64,000 nucleotides of DNA from Demequina soli (GTDB lineage Bacteria; Actinomycetota; Actinomycetes; Actinomycetales; Demequinaceae): NCBI RefSeq assembly GCF_000971195.1, contig NZ_BBLZ01000003.1, positions 395,642 through 459,641 of the forward strand, written 5' to 3'. How positions within the stretch are numbered: position 1 is the stretch's first letter; each line of letters opens with the position of its first letter. The position numbers and the translations under genes were made by a program. Shown here one piece after another: positions 16,744 through 24,728 of the stretch. The notes below the pieces were generated by a model. The model saw only the letters and a list, made by a program, of their open reading frames with translations, made no database searches and was not told the origin of the DNA.

Positions 16744-17719
16744 GCTCGCGCGCGGCCGCCCGTCCCGCGTCCTCGAGCCACCGCTCCGGCTCCACCATCG
16801 CCGCCTCGCGCGAGCCCGCGAGCACCGTCAGCGACGCCGACCACACGCCCGGGTCCTCCGCGACCTCGCCGGCGATCACCGCGACGCGCGGGAACGCCGC
16901 GAGCGCGTGCCCGGCCACCTTCCCGCCGCGGGACTGCGCGTCGAAGCGCCCCTCGCCCGTGATGACCAGGTCGGCGGCGCGCCCGGCCTCCTCGAGGCCG
17001 GTGAGGCGCGCGATCTCGGGCGCGCCCTCGCGCAGCGTGGCGCCCCACGCGAGCAGCGCGTAGCCCACTCCCCCGGCGGCGCCCGCGCCGGGCACGTCCG
17101 GGTCCGCGCCGAGCCGCGCCGCGACCCCCGCGAGCCTCGCCTCGAGGGCCGCGACCTCGAGCGGCGTGGCGCCCTTCTGGGGTGCGAACACCGCGGCCGC
17201 CCCGTCGGGCCCGAGCAGCGGCGCCCGCACGTCGGTGAGCGCGATCGCTCCGCCGGGAGGCGGGCGCCGGTCGCCCAGCGCCTCGAGCATCGGCAGCCCG
17301 CCGTCCGTGGAGGCCGAGCCCCCGAGCGTCACCACGAGCCGCTCGCAGCCCGCGTCGAGCACGCGCGCGATCACCTCGCCCAGGCCTCGCGAGGTCGCGC
17401 CGAGCGGGTCGAGGGCGGGCATGAGCCCGATCCCCGCGACCATCGCGAGCTCGACCACGGCGGTGCCGTCGAGGAGGTCGAGGTAGACGCCTCCCGTGCG
17501 GTCACCCGACGGGCCCGTGATCACGCCGACGCTGCGCGGCACGGCCCGCGGGACGGCCCTCATGAGGGCCCGCAGCGTGCCCTCGCCGCCGTCGGCCTGC
17601 GGCAGCTCGACCACCGCATCGTCCGGGCGCACGTCCCGCCAGCCGCGCGCGATCGCCGCCGCGGCCCGTTCCGCGGGGCACGAGCCCTTGAACGAGTCGG
17701 GCGCGACCACGAGGCGCAT
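16718..17719 (-). CDS. Glycerate kinase (GckA/GlxK family 1)
   Basis: The product is 333 residues and starts MRLVVAPDSFKGS, the invariant N-terminus of this kinase family. Further signatures are LPQADGGEGTLRAL, LVVTLGGSASTDGG, GAAGGVGYALLAWGA and LVITGEGRFDAQSRGGK. It phosphorylates glycerate to 2- or 3-phosphoglycerate, feeding glyoxylate or sugar-acid breakdown into glycolysis. The start follows the upstream reductase-like gene by 2 bp, so the two form an operon. The frame stays open upstream, but the conserved start and this spacing fix the ATG. Confidence 0.93.
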   Translation of the reverse strand: MRLVVAPDSFKGSCPAERAAAAIARGWRDVRPDDAVVELPQADGGEGTLRALMRAVPRAVPRSVGVITGPSGDRTGGVYLDLLDGTAVVELAMVAGIGLMPALDPLGATSRGLGEVIARVLDAGCERLVVTLGGSASTDGGLPMLEALGDRRPPPGGAIALTDVRAPLLGPDGAAAVFAPQKGATPLEVAALEARLAGVAARLGADPDVPGAGAAGGVGYALLAWGATLREGAPEIARLTGLEEAGRAADLVITGEGRFDAQSRGGKVAGHALAAFPRVAVIAGEVAEDPGVWSASLTVLAGSREAAMVEPERWLEDAGRAAARELTPRADAA

Positions 17720-17721
17720 CG

Positions 17722-18378
17722 TCACGCCTCCTCGCGCGCCCGCGCGACCACGCGGCCCCGCTGCGAGCGCGGGAAGCGCTCGAGCATGGCGCGGATCTCC
17801 GCCGCGGTGGCGTCGGAGCCGAAGATCTCCGTGGGCGGCTCGAACGCGACGCCGGCGGCGAGGGGGCCGGCGTCGACCGGGTCGAAACCGAGCGCGTCGA
17901 CGAGCGCCGCCACGGCCGCCCGGTCGGCCGCGTCGTCGCCCGCGACCGCGAGGCCGCGCCGCTCGGGGTGGCCCGCGGGGCGCCCGAGGTTCTCGAGCTC
18001 CCACACGCTCGCATGGCCGAACGCCTTGACCACGCGCGCGCCCGCGAGGAACGCCTGCACCGTCTCCGAGGTCGAGGTCGTCGGGTCGTCGAGGTCGGGG
18101 CGCGCGCCGTCGAGCTCCCACCAGTAGTTCATCGCGTCGACCACGAGCCGGCCGCGCAGCAGGTCCGCGGGCAGCGTCCGGTACCGCCCCAGCGGGATCG
18201 CGAGCACCACCACGTCGGCCGCGCACGCCGCGGCCGGGTCGTCGGTGGACGATGCGACGGTCGCCTCGAGCCCCGCCGCCCGGCAGGCGCGCGCGAGGGC
18301 GGCACCCACGCGCCCGGCACCCAGGATGCCCACCGTCCGGGGCGGGGCGGTCACGGTCGTCTCGCGCGCATCGTCCAC
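17722..18378 (-). CDS. NADP-dependent F420 reductase-like oxidoreductase
   Basis: About 218 residues. The Rossmann motif is VGILGAGRVGAALARACRAAG, followed by ADVVVLAIPLGRYRTLP and LVVDAMNYW, and VKAFGHASVWELE resembles the VKAFN segment of F420H2:NADP+ oxidoreductases and related proteins. The hydride acceptor may be F420 or something else. I place the start at the GTG lying 7 nt after TAGCCT, which would make a leaderless message. A GTG two codons upstream (18384) is the alternative. It is coupled to glycerate kinase. Confidence 0.78.
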   Translation of the reverse strand: MDDARETTVTAPPRTVGILGAGRVGAALARACRAAGLEATVASSTDDPAAACAADVVVLAIPLGRYRTLPADLLRGRLVVDAMNYWWELDGARPDLDDPTTSTSETVQAFLAGARVVKAFGHASVWELENLGRPAGHPERRGLAVAGDDAADRAAVAALVDALGFDPVDAGPLAAGVAFEPPTEIFGSDATAAEIRAMLERFPRSQRGRVVARAREEA

Positions 18379-18391
18379 GCGCACGAGGCTA
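18379..18391 (-). promoter_or_regulatory. Leaderless promoter -10 of the F420-reductase-like gene
   Basis: TAGCCT followed by 7 nt and GTG, with no ribosome binding site. The repeated 10-mer GGACGATGCG begins on the third base of this GTG codon. Confidence 0.4.
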
Positions 18392-18399
18392 CCGACGCG

Positions 18400-19326
18400 T
18401 CACGGCCGTGCGACCTCGACCACGGCGTACACGCCGTCGTCGGCGAGGCACACGAGGGCGTCCGCGACGGGGATCCCCGCCACGGCGAGCAGGGCGGCGA
18501 CGTCCTCGAGCGTGCGGCGCCTCACCGGGGGCCACGCGACCACCCCCGACGGCCGCGGGCGCTCCTCGAGCATCGTCGAGAACACGAACGAACCGCCCGG
18601 GCGCACGAGCGCGTACGCCTCCGCGAGCGCGGAGGCCGCCTCGTGCGGCTCGACCGAGTCGAGCAGGCCGAGCGCCTCGACCAGGTCCTGGGTCTCGGCG
18701 CCGATGCGGGCGGCGAGCCCGTCGAACGGCGACGCCGCGATGAACTCGTGGGCCGCGGGGTCGATCCCGTGCCAGAGCGCCACGCGGCGGCTCGCGGCGA
18801 GCACGTCGGTGCACGTCTCGACGAACGTCGCGAACACGTCGGCGCGCGCGTCCGCGGCCGCGCTCATCGCGCCGATGAGCGGGAACGCAGGGCCGCACGC
18901 GAGGCTGGTCCAGCGCACCGTGCGGTCGACGTCGATGACGGAGCGCACCGCGAGCCACTGCAGCACCCGGGCGCGGACGCGGACCGCGCGGGCGTCGACG
19001 TCGTGGGTGAGGTGGCGGCGCAGGGTGCCGTCGAGCGTGGCGCCGGAGAACGGCGCGACCCCGTCGGCGAGCGTCGACAGGCGTGCCGCGTGCGGCACGT
19101 AGACGTTGGGCAGCGCCGCGGGCGTGCCCACGCGCGCGGACCACTCCGCGAACACGCCGGTCGAGACCGGCGAGAGATGCGTGCCGGGGTCCGGCGACTC
19201 GTCGTCGGACTCGTCCCCGACCGCCAGTCGCAGCGCCCTCAGCCCTGACGGATGGAGCGCGGCCTCCCTTACCCGCACGTCGCGCCTCTCGAAGCGTCGC
19301 GCGGCCCCCTCAGCCGTGTGCACCAT
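18400..19326 (-). CDS. SAM-dependent methyltransferase-like protein
   Basis: The product is about 308 residues. WTSLACGPAFPLIGAM matches a class I methyltransferase motif I, and ALAEAYALVRPGGSFVFSTM is the strand 5/6 block usual after the catalytic core. The N-terminal 100 residues are not typical of common families. It is a stand-alone gene, divergent from the MDR transporter across a 187-bp gap. The frame continues open far upstream, but no family-like sequence is seen there, so I start at the ATG after GAGGTTCTG. The substrate is unknown. Confidence 0.7.
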   Translation of the reverse strand: MVHTAEGAARRFERRDVRVREAALHPSGLRALRLAVGDESDDESPDPGTHLSPVSTGVFAEWSARVGTPAALPNVYVPHAARLSTLADGVAPFSGATLDGTLRRHLTHDVDARAVRVRARVLQWLAVRSVIDVDRTVRWTSLACGPAFPLIGAMSAAADARADVFATFVETCTDVLAASRRVALWHGIDPAAHEFIAASPFDGLAARIGAETQDLVEALGLLDSVEPHEAASALAEAYALVRPGGSFVFSTMLEERPRPSGVVAWPPVRRRTLEDVAALLAVAGIPVADALVCLADDGVYAVVEVARP

Positions 19327-19513
19327 CAGAACCTCGCATCCCCCGCCGGCCGGCGGTCCCCCAGGACGAATGTGCCGGCGGGGTGCGCCGCCGGCGGTTG
19401 GCTTGAACGATGTTATGCGCGCCTCCGCCGCCTGACAAGCGCGGGCCGTGCCGCCGGGGTCCCCCGGACTGGGGGCTGACGCGATGTCGGACCCCCGGCG
19501 CACAATGGTCCGC

Positions 19514-21022
19514 ATGACCGACGACCTGGTGACCCGCGACCGCGACGACGACGAGGTACGGGCTCGCGCCGCGGTCGGGAGCGCCTCGGAGCGCGACCCG
19601 GCGACGGCACGGCGGGACTCGATCGTCATCTGGGTGCTCATCGTCGCGGCCTTCGTGGTGATCCTCAACGAGACCGTCATGGGCGTCGCGATCCCCCACC
19701 TCATGGAGGACCTCGGCATCACCGCGGTCGCGGCGCAGTGGCTCACCACGGCGTTCCTGCTGACCATGTCGATCGTGATCCCGATCACGGGCTTCCTGCT
19801 CCAGCGCTTCCCCACGCGACCCGTGTTCCTCACCGCCATGTCGCTGTTCACGGCTGGCACCGTCGGCGCGGCGCTCGCGCCCGGCTTCGAGGCGCTGCTC
19901 GCGGCGCGCGTGGTGCAGGCGGGCGGCACCGCGATCATGCTGCCGCTGCTCATGACCACCGTGATGCAGCTCGAGCCGCCCGCGACGCGCGGGCGCCGCA
20001 TGGGGTCCATCTCCGTGGTGATCTCCGTCGCGCCCGCGATCGGGCCCACCATCTCGGGCCTCATCCTCACGACGTTCTCGTGGCGCTTCATGTTCGTGTT
20101 CGTCGCCCCGATCGCGGCGGCCGTGCTGGTGATCGGGTGGCGCCTCATGCGCAACGTGACGGAGCCCAAGGAGGCCCCGATCGACGCGCTGTCCATCGTG
20201 CTGTCCGCGGTCGGCTTCGGCGGGATCGTGTTCGGGCTGAGCCGCATCGGCGAGGCGCAGGGCGAGGGCGTGCCGCTGTCCGCGATCGCCTGGATCGTCG
20301 TCGGGGCCCTCGCGATCGCGGCGTTCGTGTGGCGGCAGATCGTGCTGCAGCGCGTCGACGACGCGCTGCTCGACCTGCGCACCTTCCGCGAGCGCACGTT
20401 CGCGGTGTCGATCGTGATGTTCGTCATCATGATGATGGCGCTGTTCGGGATGATCATCCTGCTGCCGCTGTTCATGCAGGAGGTGCTGGGCCTGAGCGTG
20501 CTGCAGAGCGGGCTCATGCTGCTGCCCGGCGGCCTGCTCATGGGCCTGTGCGCGCGCCCCGTGGGGCGTGCGGTCGACCGCTTCGGTCCGCGCGTGCTGC
20601 TCGTGCCGGGCGCCGCGATCCTCGCGGCCGGGCTGTGGGTGCTCGCCGCGATCCTCGACGCGTCGACGCCGTGGTGGGCCCTGCTGGCCTGCCATGTGAC
20701 CCTGAGCGCGGGGCTCGCGCTGATGTTCACGCCGCTGTTCACGGCGAGCCTCGGCGCGCTGCCGCGCACGCTGTACTCGCACGGCTCCGCGACCGTGTCG
20801 ACCATGCAGCAGGTCGCCGGCGCCGCGGGCACGGCGCTGTTCGTGTCGACGATGGCCGCGGTCGCGGGCGCCCGCACGGCCGAGGGCGCCGCCCCGCTCG
20901 ACGCGGCCGCGGCCGGCATCGCGACGTCGTTCGCGATCGCCGCGGGGCTCGCGACGTGCGCGGTGGTGGCGGCCTTCTTCATCCAGCGCCCCGTCGACGC
21001 GCCGGAGCACGTGGGCCACTAG
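19514..21022 (+). CDS. DHA2-family multidrug MFS transporter (14 TM)
   Basis: About 502 residues with some fourteen hydrophobic helices. TM1 ends with the LNETVMGVAIPHLMEDLG block (the DHA2 LDxTIVNVALP equivalent), and VVQAGGTAIMLPLLMTTVMQ is motif C-like. A charged, unstructured N-tail of about 40 residues precedes TM1. Drug:H+ antiport in the EmrB/LfrA class is likely, with unknown specificity. Starts at 19484 and 19505 are also possible. None has a good ribosome binding site, and CACAAT lies 7 nt upstream of the chosen ATG. Confidence 0.87.
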   Translation: MTDDLVTRDRDDDEVRARAAVGSASERDPATARRDSIVIWVLIVAAFVVILNETVMGVAIPHLMEDLGITAVAAQWLTTAFLLTMSIVIPITGFLLQRFPTRPVFLTAMSLFTAGTVGAALAPGFEALLAARVVQAGGTAIMLPLLMTTVMQLEPPATRGRRMGSISVVISVAPAIGPTISGLILTTFSWRFMFVFVAPIAAAVLVIGWRLMRNVTEPKEAPIDALSIVLSAVGFGGIVFGLSRIGEAQGEGVPLSAIAWIVVGALAIAAFVWRQIVLQRVDDALLDLRTFRERTFAVSIVMFVIMMMALFGMIILLPLFMQEVLGLSVLQSGLMLLPGGLLMGLCARPVGRAVDRFGPRVLLVPGAAILAAGLWVLAAILDASTPWWALLACHVTLSAGLALMFTPLFTASLGALPRTLYSHGSATVSTMQQVAGAAGTALFVSTMAAVAGARTAEGAAPLDAAAAGIATSFAIAAGLATCAVVAAFFIQRPVDAPEHVGH

Positions 21023-21048
21023 CCGTCGCGCCCGCGTGGGCGCGCGGC

Positions 21049-21537
21049 TCAGGACTCGAAGCGCGTGACGGACCCCGGCGCGAGGGCGGCCTCGAGGCGC
21101 GCCGCCATCTCGGGCGACATGGGCGGCAGCGCGTCGACGTCGAACCACGCGACCTCGGAGTTCTCGCCGTCGGCGGGGAACGGCTCGCCGCTGACGTAGC
21201 GGCACCGGAACGTGAGGTCGAGGAACTGCACCTGGTCGCCGTTGGGATAGGTCGCGGGCGCCTGCACGTGGACCCACGCGAGCACCTCCGGCACGGCGAC
21301 CACGCCGGCCTCCTCGAGCAGCTCCCGCGCGGCCGCGACCGCGGGCTGCTCCCCCGGGTCGATGATGCCGCCGATGGTGCCCCACGTGCGGAAGTCCGAG
21401 CGATGCGCGAGCAGCACCTCACGCGCTCCGGGACGCGAGGCCGAGTCGCGCACCACGACGGCGGTCGCGCTCATGAGCCACAGGCGCTGGGAGCCGACCC
21501 TCTCGCGCAGCTCGAGGATGAAGTCCGGGGTCGCCAT
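21049..21537 (-). CDS. Nudix hydrolase, copy A of a tandem pair
   Basis: The 162-residue protein carries a complete Nudix box, GIIDPGEQPAVAAARELLEEAGV (G-x5-E-x7-R-E-x2-E-E-x-G). A conserved downstream block (FLDLTFRCRYVSGEPFPADGENSEVAWFDVDALP) is shared with its neighbour. Family members cleave nucleoside diphosphates linked to another moiety. The substrate is not determined. The start fits TAGCGT-N6-ATG, a leaderless arrangement. Confidence 0.88.
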   Translation of the reverse strand: MATPDFILELRERVGSQRLWLMSATAVVVRDSASRPGAREVLLAHRSDFRTWGTIGGIIDPGEQPAVAAARELLEEAGVVAVPEVLAWVHVQAPATYPNGDQVQFLDLTFRCRYVSGEPFPADGENSEVAWFDVDALPPMSPEMAARLEAALAPGSVTRFES

Positions 21538-21549
21538 GCGGCCACGCTA
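21538..21549 (-). promoter_or_regulatory. Leaderless promoter -10 of Nudix copy A
   Basis: TAGCGT-GGCCGC-ATG, within the 49-bp gap after Nudix copy B. It matches the element before copy B at the hexamer and the spacing. Confidence 0.45.
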
Positions 21550-21586
21550 CCCCGGCGCGCCGGGCCGCGACCAGGACGGACGGCGG

Positions 21587-22075
21587 TCAGAGGGTCCAGC
21601 GGCACACGTCGTCGTCGACCAGGCACGCGGCGATGCGGTTCGCCATGTCCTCGGGCATGTCGGGCATCTCGTCGAGCTCGAACCACGCCGCCTCGGTGTT
21701 CTCGCCGTCCGCGGGGAACGGCTCACCCGACACGTAGCGGCACCGGAACGTGAGGTCCAGGTACTGGGCGCGGTCGCCGTTGTCGTACTCCATCGGCGGC
21801 AACGCGTGCACCCACATGAGCGCCTCGGCCACGGCCACGACGTCGGCCTCCTCGAGGCACTCGCGCACGGCCGCGACCGCGGGCTCCTCGCCTGGATCGA
21901 CGATGCCCGTGACCGGCGTCCACCAGCCGTTGTCCGCGCGCTTGACGAGCAGCACCTGCCGCGAGCCATCGCGCTCGGGCGAGGGGCGCAGCACCACGGC
22001 CGTCGCGGCGGGCAGCCACAGCAGGTCGGTGCCGATCTTGGAGCGCAGGTCGAGGATGAACTCAGGGATCGCCAT
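21587..22075 (-). CDS. Nudix hydrolase, copy B of a tandem pair (altered box)
   Basis: This 162-residue paralog of the adjacent Nudix gene has the same length, the same MA-x-P-x-FI-L-LR start and the same C-terminal block. Its box reads GIVDPGEEPAVAAVRECLEEADV: the metal-binding REx2EE core is present, but the final conserved Gly is Asp. Activity is probably retained, since the catalytic Glu remain, but specificity or stability may differ. It has its own TAGCGT-N6-ATG element, so the two copies can be expressed separately. Confidence 0.86.
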   Translation of the reverse strand: MAIPEFILDLRSKIGTDLLWLPAATAVVLRPSPERDGSRQVLLVKRADNGWWTPVTGIVDPGEEPAVAAVRECLEEADVVAVAEALMWVHALPPMEYDNGDRAQYLDLTFRCRYVSGEPFPADGENTEAAWFELDEMPDMPEDMANRIAACLVDDDVCRWTL

Positions 22076-22087
22076 GGCGTCACGCTA
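22076..22087 (-). promoter_or_regulatory. Leaderless promoter -10 of Nudix copy B
   Basis: TAGCGT-GACGCC-ATG, identical to the element before the MFS gene at 10206. Confidence 0.45.
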
Positions 22088-22124
22088 CCGCGCGCCGCGC
22101 GCGGCCCCGCCGTCCCCCGTGGCG

Positions 22125-22883
22125 TCAGGCGGCGGGGGCCTCGATCGTCACCCACGTCGGATGCTTGGGCACGCGGCCGTCGCCCGACGAGCGCCCGGTG
22201 AGGCGGCGCCCGATCCACGGCAGCACGTAGCGGCCCACGTAGCGGGCCTGCTCCACCGCCCCGGGCCGGGACGGCCCGCCCGCGGGCGCGATCGGGAGGT
22301 CGGTCTCGACCCCGAGCGCGCCGAGGACGCGCGCGGCGACGCGCGAGTGCCCGAGCGGGTTGAGGTGGAGGCGGTCGTCGTCCCAGTACGCGGCGCGGCG
22401 CATCTCCGGGTCGCGGTAGTTGTCGACGAACGTCACGTCGGGGCGCTCGGCGACCAGGGTGTCGACGATCCCCATGAGCTCATCGGCGCGCGTCGCGAAC
22501 GTCCGCCCGCGGGGCAGCCGCTCCGTCGGGTCGGGGCCCGAGAGGATCACCAGGCGCACGCCGGCGTCCGTGCAGCCGTCCACCACGCGCCGCATGAGCT
22601 CCTCGATGCGGGCGGCGTCCCAGCCGGGCCGCATCATGTCGTTGCCGGAGCCGTTGAAGGTCATGACGTCGGGCAGCGGGTCGAGTGCGAGGGCCGCGTC
22701 GAGCTGCTCGGTCGCGATGGGCTCGATCAGCCGGCCGCGGATCGCGAGGTTCGCGTACTCCACGGATCCGTGCGCCTGCGCGAGCCCGATCGCCACGAGG
22801 TCCGCCCAGCCGCGCACGCCGCCGTCCGGCTGCGGGTCGCCGACGCCCTCGGTGAAGCTGTCCCCGATCGCCACATATCTCAC
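22125..22883 (-). CDS. SGNH/GDSL-family hydrolase
   Basis: This 252-residue protein starts V-R-Y-V-A-I-G-D-S-F-T-E-G-V-G, with the nucleophile Ser in GDS. Block III is GSGNDMMRPGW, and the catalytic Asp/His pair is in DDDRLHLNPLGHSRVA. There is no signal peptide, and the C-terminus is basic. The GTG start lies 8 nt after TACCCT and lacks a ribosome binding site. It belongs to the same broad class as the SGNH gene at 4956 but is not its close copy. The natural ester is unknown. Confidence 0.86.
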   Translation of the reverse strand: MRYVAIGDSFTEGVGDPQPDGGVRGWADLVAIGLAQAHGSVEYANLAIRGRLIEPIATEQLDAALALDPLPDVMTFNGSGNDMMRPGWDAARIEELMRRVVDGCTDAGVRLVILSGPDPTERLPRGRTFATRADELMGIVDTLVAERPDVTFVDNYRDPEMRRAAYWDDDRLHLNPLGHSRVAARVLGALGVETDLPIAPAGGPSRPGAVEQARYVGRYVLPWIGRRLTGRSSGDGRVPKHPTWVTIEAPAA

Positions 22884-22944
22884 GTCTGTCGAGGGTAGCG
22901 CGCCGAGGGGAGCGGCCGTGACGCCGCTCCCCTCGGCGGGCCCG

Positions 22945-24639
22945 TCAGGCCCGGACCGTCGCGTCCGCCCCGGCGGCGGGCGAGGCCTCGCGCGAGGCCG
23001 CGTGCTTGCCGGCGAGGTAGCCGAACACGAGCGCCGGGCCCAGCGTCGAGCCGGCGCCCGGGTACGTGCGGCCGCACACGGACGCGCTGGTGTTGCCGGC
23101 GGCGTAGAGCCCCTCGATGACCCTGCCCGCGGTGTCGAGCACGCGTGCGTGCTCGTCGGTGAGGAGCCCGCCCTTGGTGCCGAGGTCGCCCAGCACGATC
23201 TTGATCGCGACGAAGGGTCCGTGCGCGATCTCACCCAGGTTGGGGTTCGGGCCGTGCCCGGGGTCGCCGTAGTAGTTGTCGTAGGCGTCATGCCCGCGGT
23301 GGAAGTCGCGGTCCACGCCGTCGCGGGCGAAGGCGTTGAAGCGCTGCACGGTCGCCTTGAACGTGTCCTTGTCGACGCCCATCTTGTCGGCGAGCTCCTC
23401 GAGCGTGTCCGCCTTGACCGCGACGCCCTCCTCGTAGAACGTCTTCGCGCCCATGAGGAACGCGTTGTTGAGGTAGCGACGGCGGTGGCGCACGTCGAGC
23501 ACCATCCACGAGTGGTTGGTGCGCTCGAGCCCACGCTCGATCATCGCGTGGCCGAAGTCGACGTAGCTGGTCGACTCGTCGACGTAGCGGCTGCCCTCCT
23601 GGTCCACCACCATCGAGAACGGCATGGACCGCTCGGAGACGATGAAGATCGGGCCGGACTTCGACGTGGGCGCCACCGACGGGCCCCACCACGCATCGTC
23701 CATGAGCGCGACGCCGGCGCCGTGGCGCATCGCGATCGCGATCGCGGTGCCCAGGTTCTCCGGGTTGCCCGACGACGCCTCGACGTCGAGCCCCTGGTAC
23801 TCCTTGCGCCACTCGGCGTTGTGGTCGAAGCCGCCGGCGCCCAGGTGGACGCCGCGGCGCGCGCGGATGCGGCGCTCGCCGTCCGGGCCCGCGACCACGG
23901 CGCCCACGCACGCGCCGTCCTCGATCACGAGGTCCGTGAGCGGGGTGGACAGGCGCACGTCGACGCCCTGCTCGACCTTCGCGATCCACATGAGCCGCGC
24001 CGCGAGCGACGCTCCCAGACCCGTGAGCCTGCGGCCGGTCACCGCGCCGCCGACGGCGCGGAACACGAAGCGCGCGCCGCCGACCATGCCCGAGAACGTC
24101 GACCACGAGCGCGCGAGCAGGTAGGTGTCGCCCGCGAACAGCGGCAGGCCGGGCGGCATCGAGTAGCGCGCGTGGTCGTACCAGTCGCCGAAGCGCTTGG
24201 CGTTGAAGGGCGCGGGCTCGACCGTGCGGCCGCCGGCGCGCCCGCCGGGCAGCGTCGGGTAGTAGTCGGGGTACTCCTTGGCGGTCTGCCACACGAGGCC
24301 GTGGTCCTCGAGCCACCGGTGGACCACCGGCGAGGTCCGCACGAATGCCCGGCGCCGCTCGAGGGACGATGCGGGACCCACCTCCTCGGGCGTGCCGACA
24401 CAGGCGTCGAGGTAGGTGAGCACATCGCCCTCGGAGTCGGGCACGCCGATGTCCTTCATCCCCGGATGCGTCGGCAGCCAGCATCCGCCGCCGCTCATGG
24501 CGGTCGAGCCGCCCCACTTGTCGGAGCCCTCGACGACGAGGACCTCGAGCCCCTCATCCGCCGCCGCGATCGCCGCGGACATCGCCGCCGCGCCGGTGCC
24601 GACCACCAGGAGGTCGACCTCCTCGTCCCACTGCGTCAT
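22945..24639 (-). CDS. FAD-dependent 3-ketosteroid-Delta1-dehydrogenase-like flavoprotein
   Basis: The product is 564 residues. The dinucleotide-binding motif LLVVGTGAAAMSAAIAAADEGLEVLVVEGSDKWGGSTAMSGGG is typical of the fumarate reductase/KstD family. GAGGFDHNAEWRKEYQG, YAAGNTSASVCGRTYPGAGSTLGPALVFGYLAGKHAA and the Tyr-rich HDAYDNYYGDP region also match KstD-like proteins. Such enzymes dehydrogenate ring A of 3-ketosteroids. No other steroid-catabolic gene is nearby, so the substrate may differ. Two inverted repeats sharing CCGGAC/GTCCGG arms lie just upstream and probably bind a dedicated repressor. Confidence 0.83.
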   Translation of the reverse strand: MTQWDEEVDLLVVGTGAAAMSAAIAAADEGLEVLVVEGSDKWGGSTAMSGGGCWLPTHPGMKDIGVPDSEGDVLTYLDACVGTPEEVGPASSLERRRAFVRTSPVVHRWLEDHGLVWQTAKEYPDYYPTLPGGRAGGRTVEPAPFNAKRFGDWYDHARYSMPPGLPLFAGDTYLLARSWSTFSGMVGGARFVFRAVGGAVTGRRLTGLGASLAARLMWIAKVEQGVDVRLSTPLTDLVIEDGACVGAVVAGPDGERRIRARRGVHLGAGGFDHNAEWRKEYQGLDVEASSGNPENLGTAIAIAMRHGAGVALMDDAWWGPSVAPTSKSGPIFIVSERSMPFSMVVDQEGSRYVDESTSYVDFGHAMIERGLERTNHSWMVLDVRHRRRYLNNAFLMGAKTFYEEGVAVKADTLEELADKMGVDKDTFKATVQRFNAFARDGVDRDFHRGHDAYDNYYGDPGHGPNPNLGEIAHGPFVAIKIVLGDLGTKGGLLTDEHARVLDTAGRVIEGLYAAGNTSASVCGRTYPGAGSTLGPALVFGYLAGKHAASREASPAAGADATVRA

Positions 24640-24663
24640 GCGCCCTCCCCTTCGAGAACCGCA

Positions 24664-24717
24664 CCGGACAGCATTGTCCGGATGCTTCGGCCGACATTAC
24701 CGGACAAGTCCGTCCGG
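24664..24717. promoter_or_regulatory. Pair of inverted-repeat operators upstream of the KstD-like gene
   Basis: CCGGACA-GCAT-TGTCCGG (24664-24681) is a perfect 7-bp-arm inverted repeat. CCGGAC-N6-GTCCGG (24700-24717), with an inner CGGAC-AA-GTCCG, is a second. Their centres are about 35 bp apart in the 89-bp gap between the flavoprotein and the alcohol dehydrogenase, consistent with a TetR-type dimer pair. No regulator gene is adjacent. Confidence 0.6.
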
Positions 24718-24728
24718 TTGAAGGGGTC

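Noticed and set aside
16718-18226. A single 502-codon frame joining glycerate kinase to an upstream domain, and likewise 59512-63384 joining recG to an upstream region
   Set aside because: The N-terminal parts are shadows of the next genes. The family start motifs (MRLVVAPDSFKGS; the RecG wedge) and gene overlaps place internal starts.
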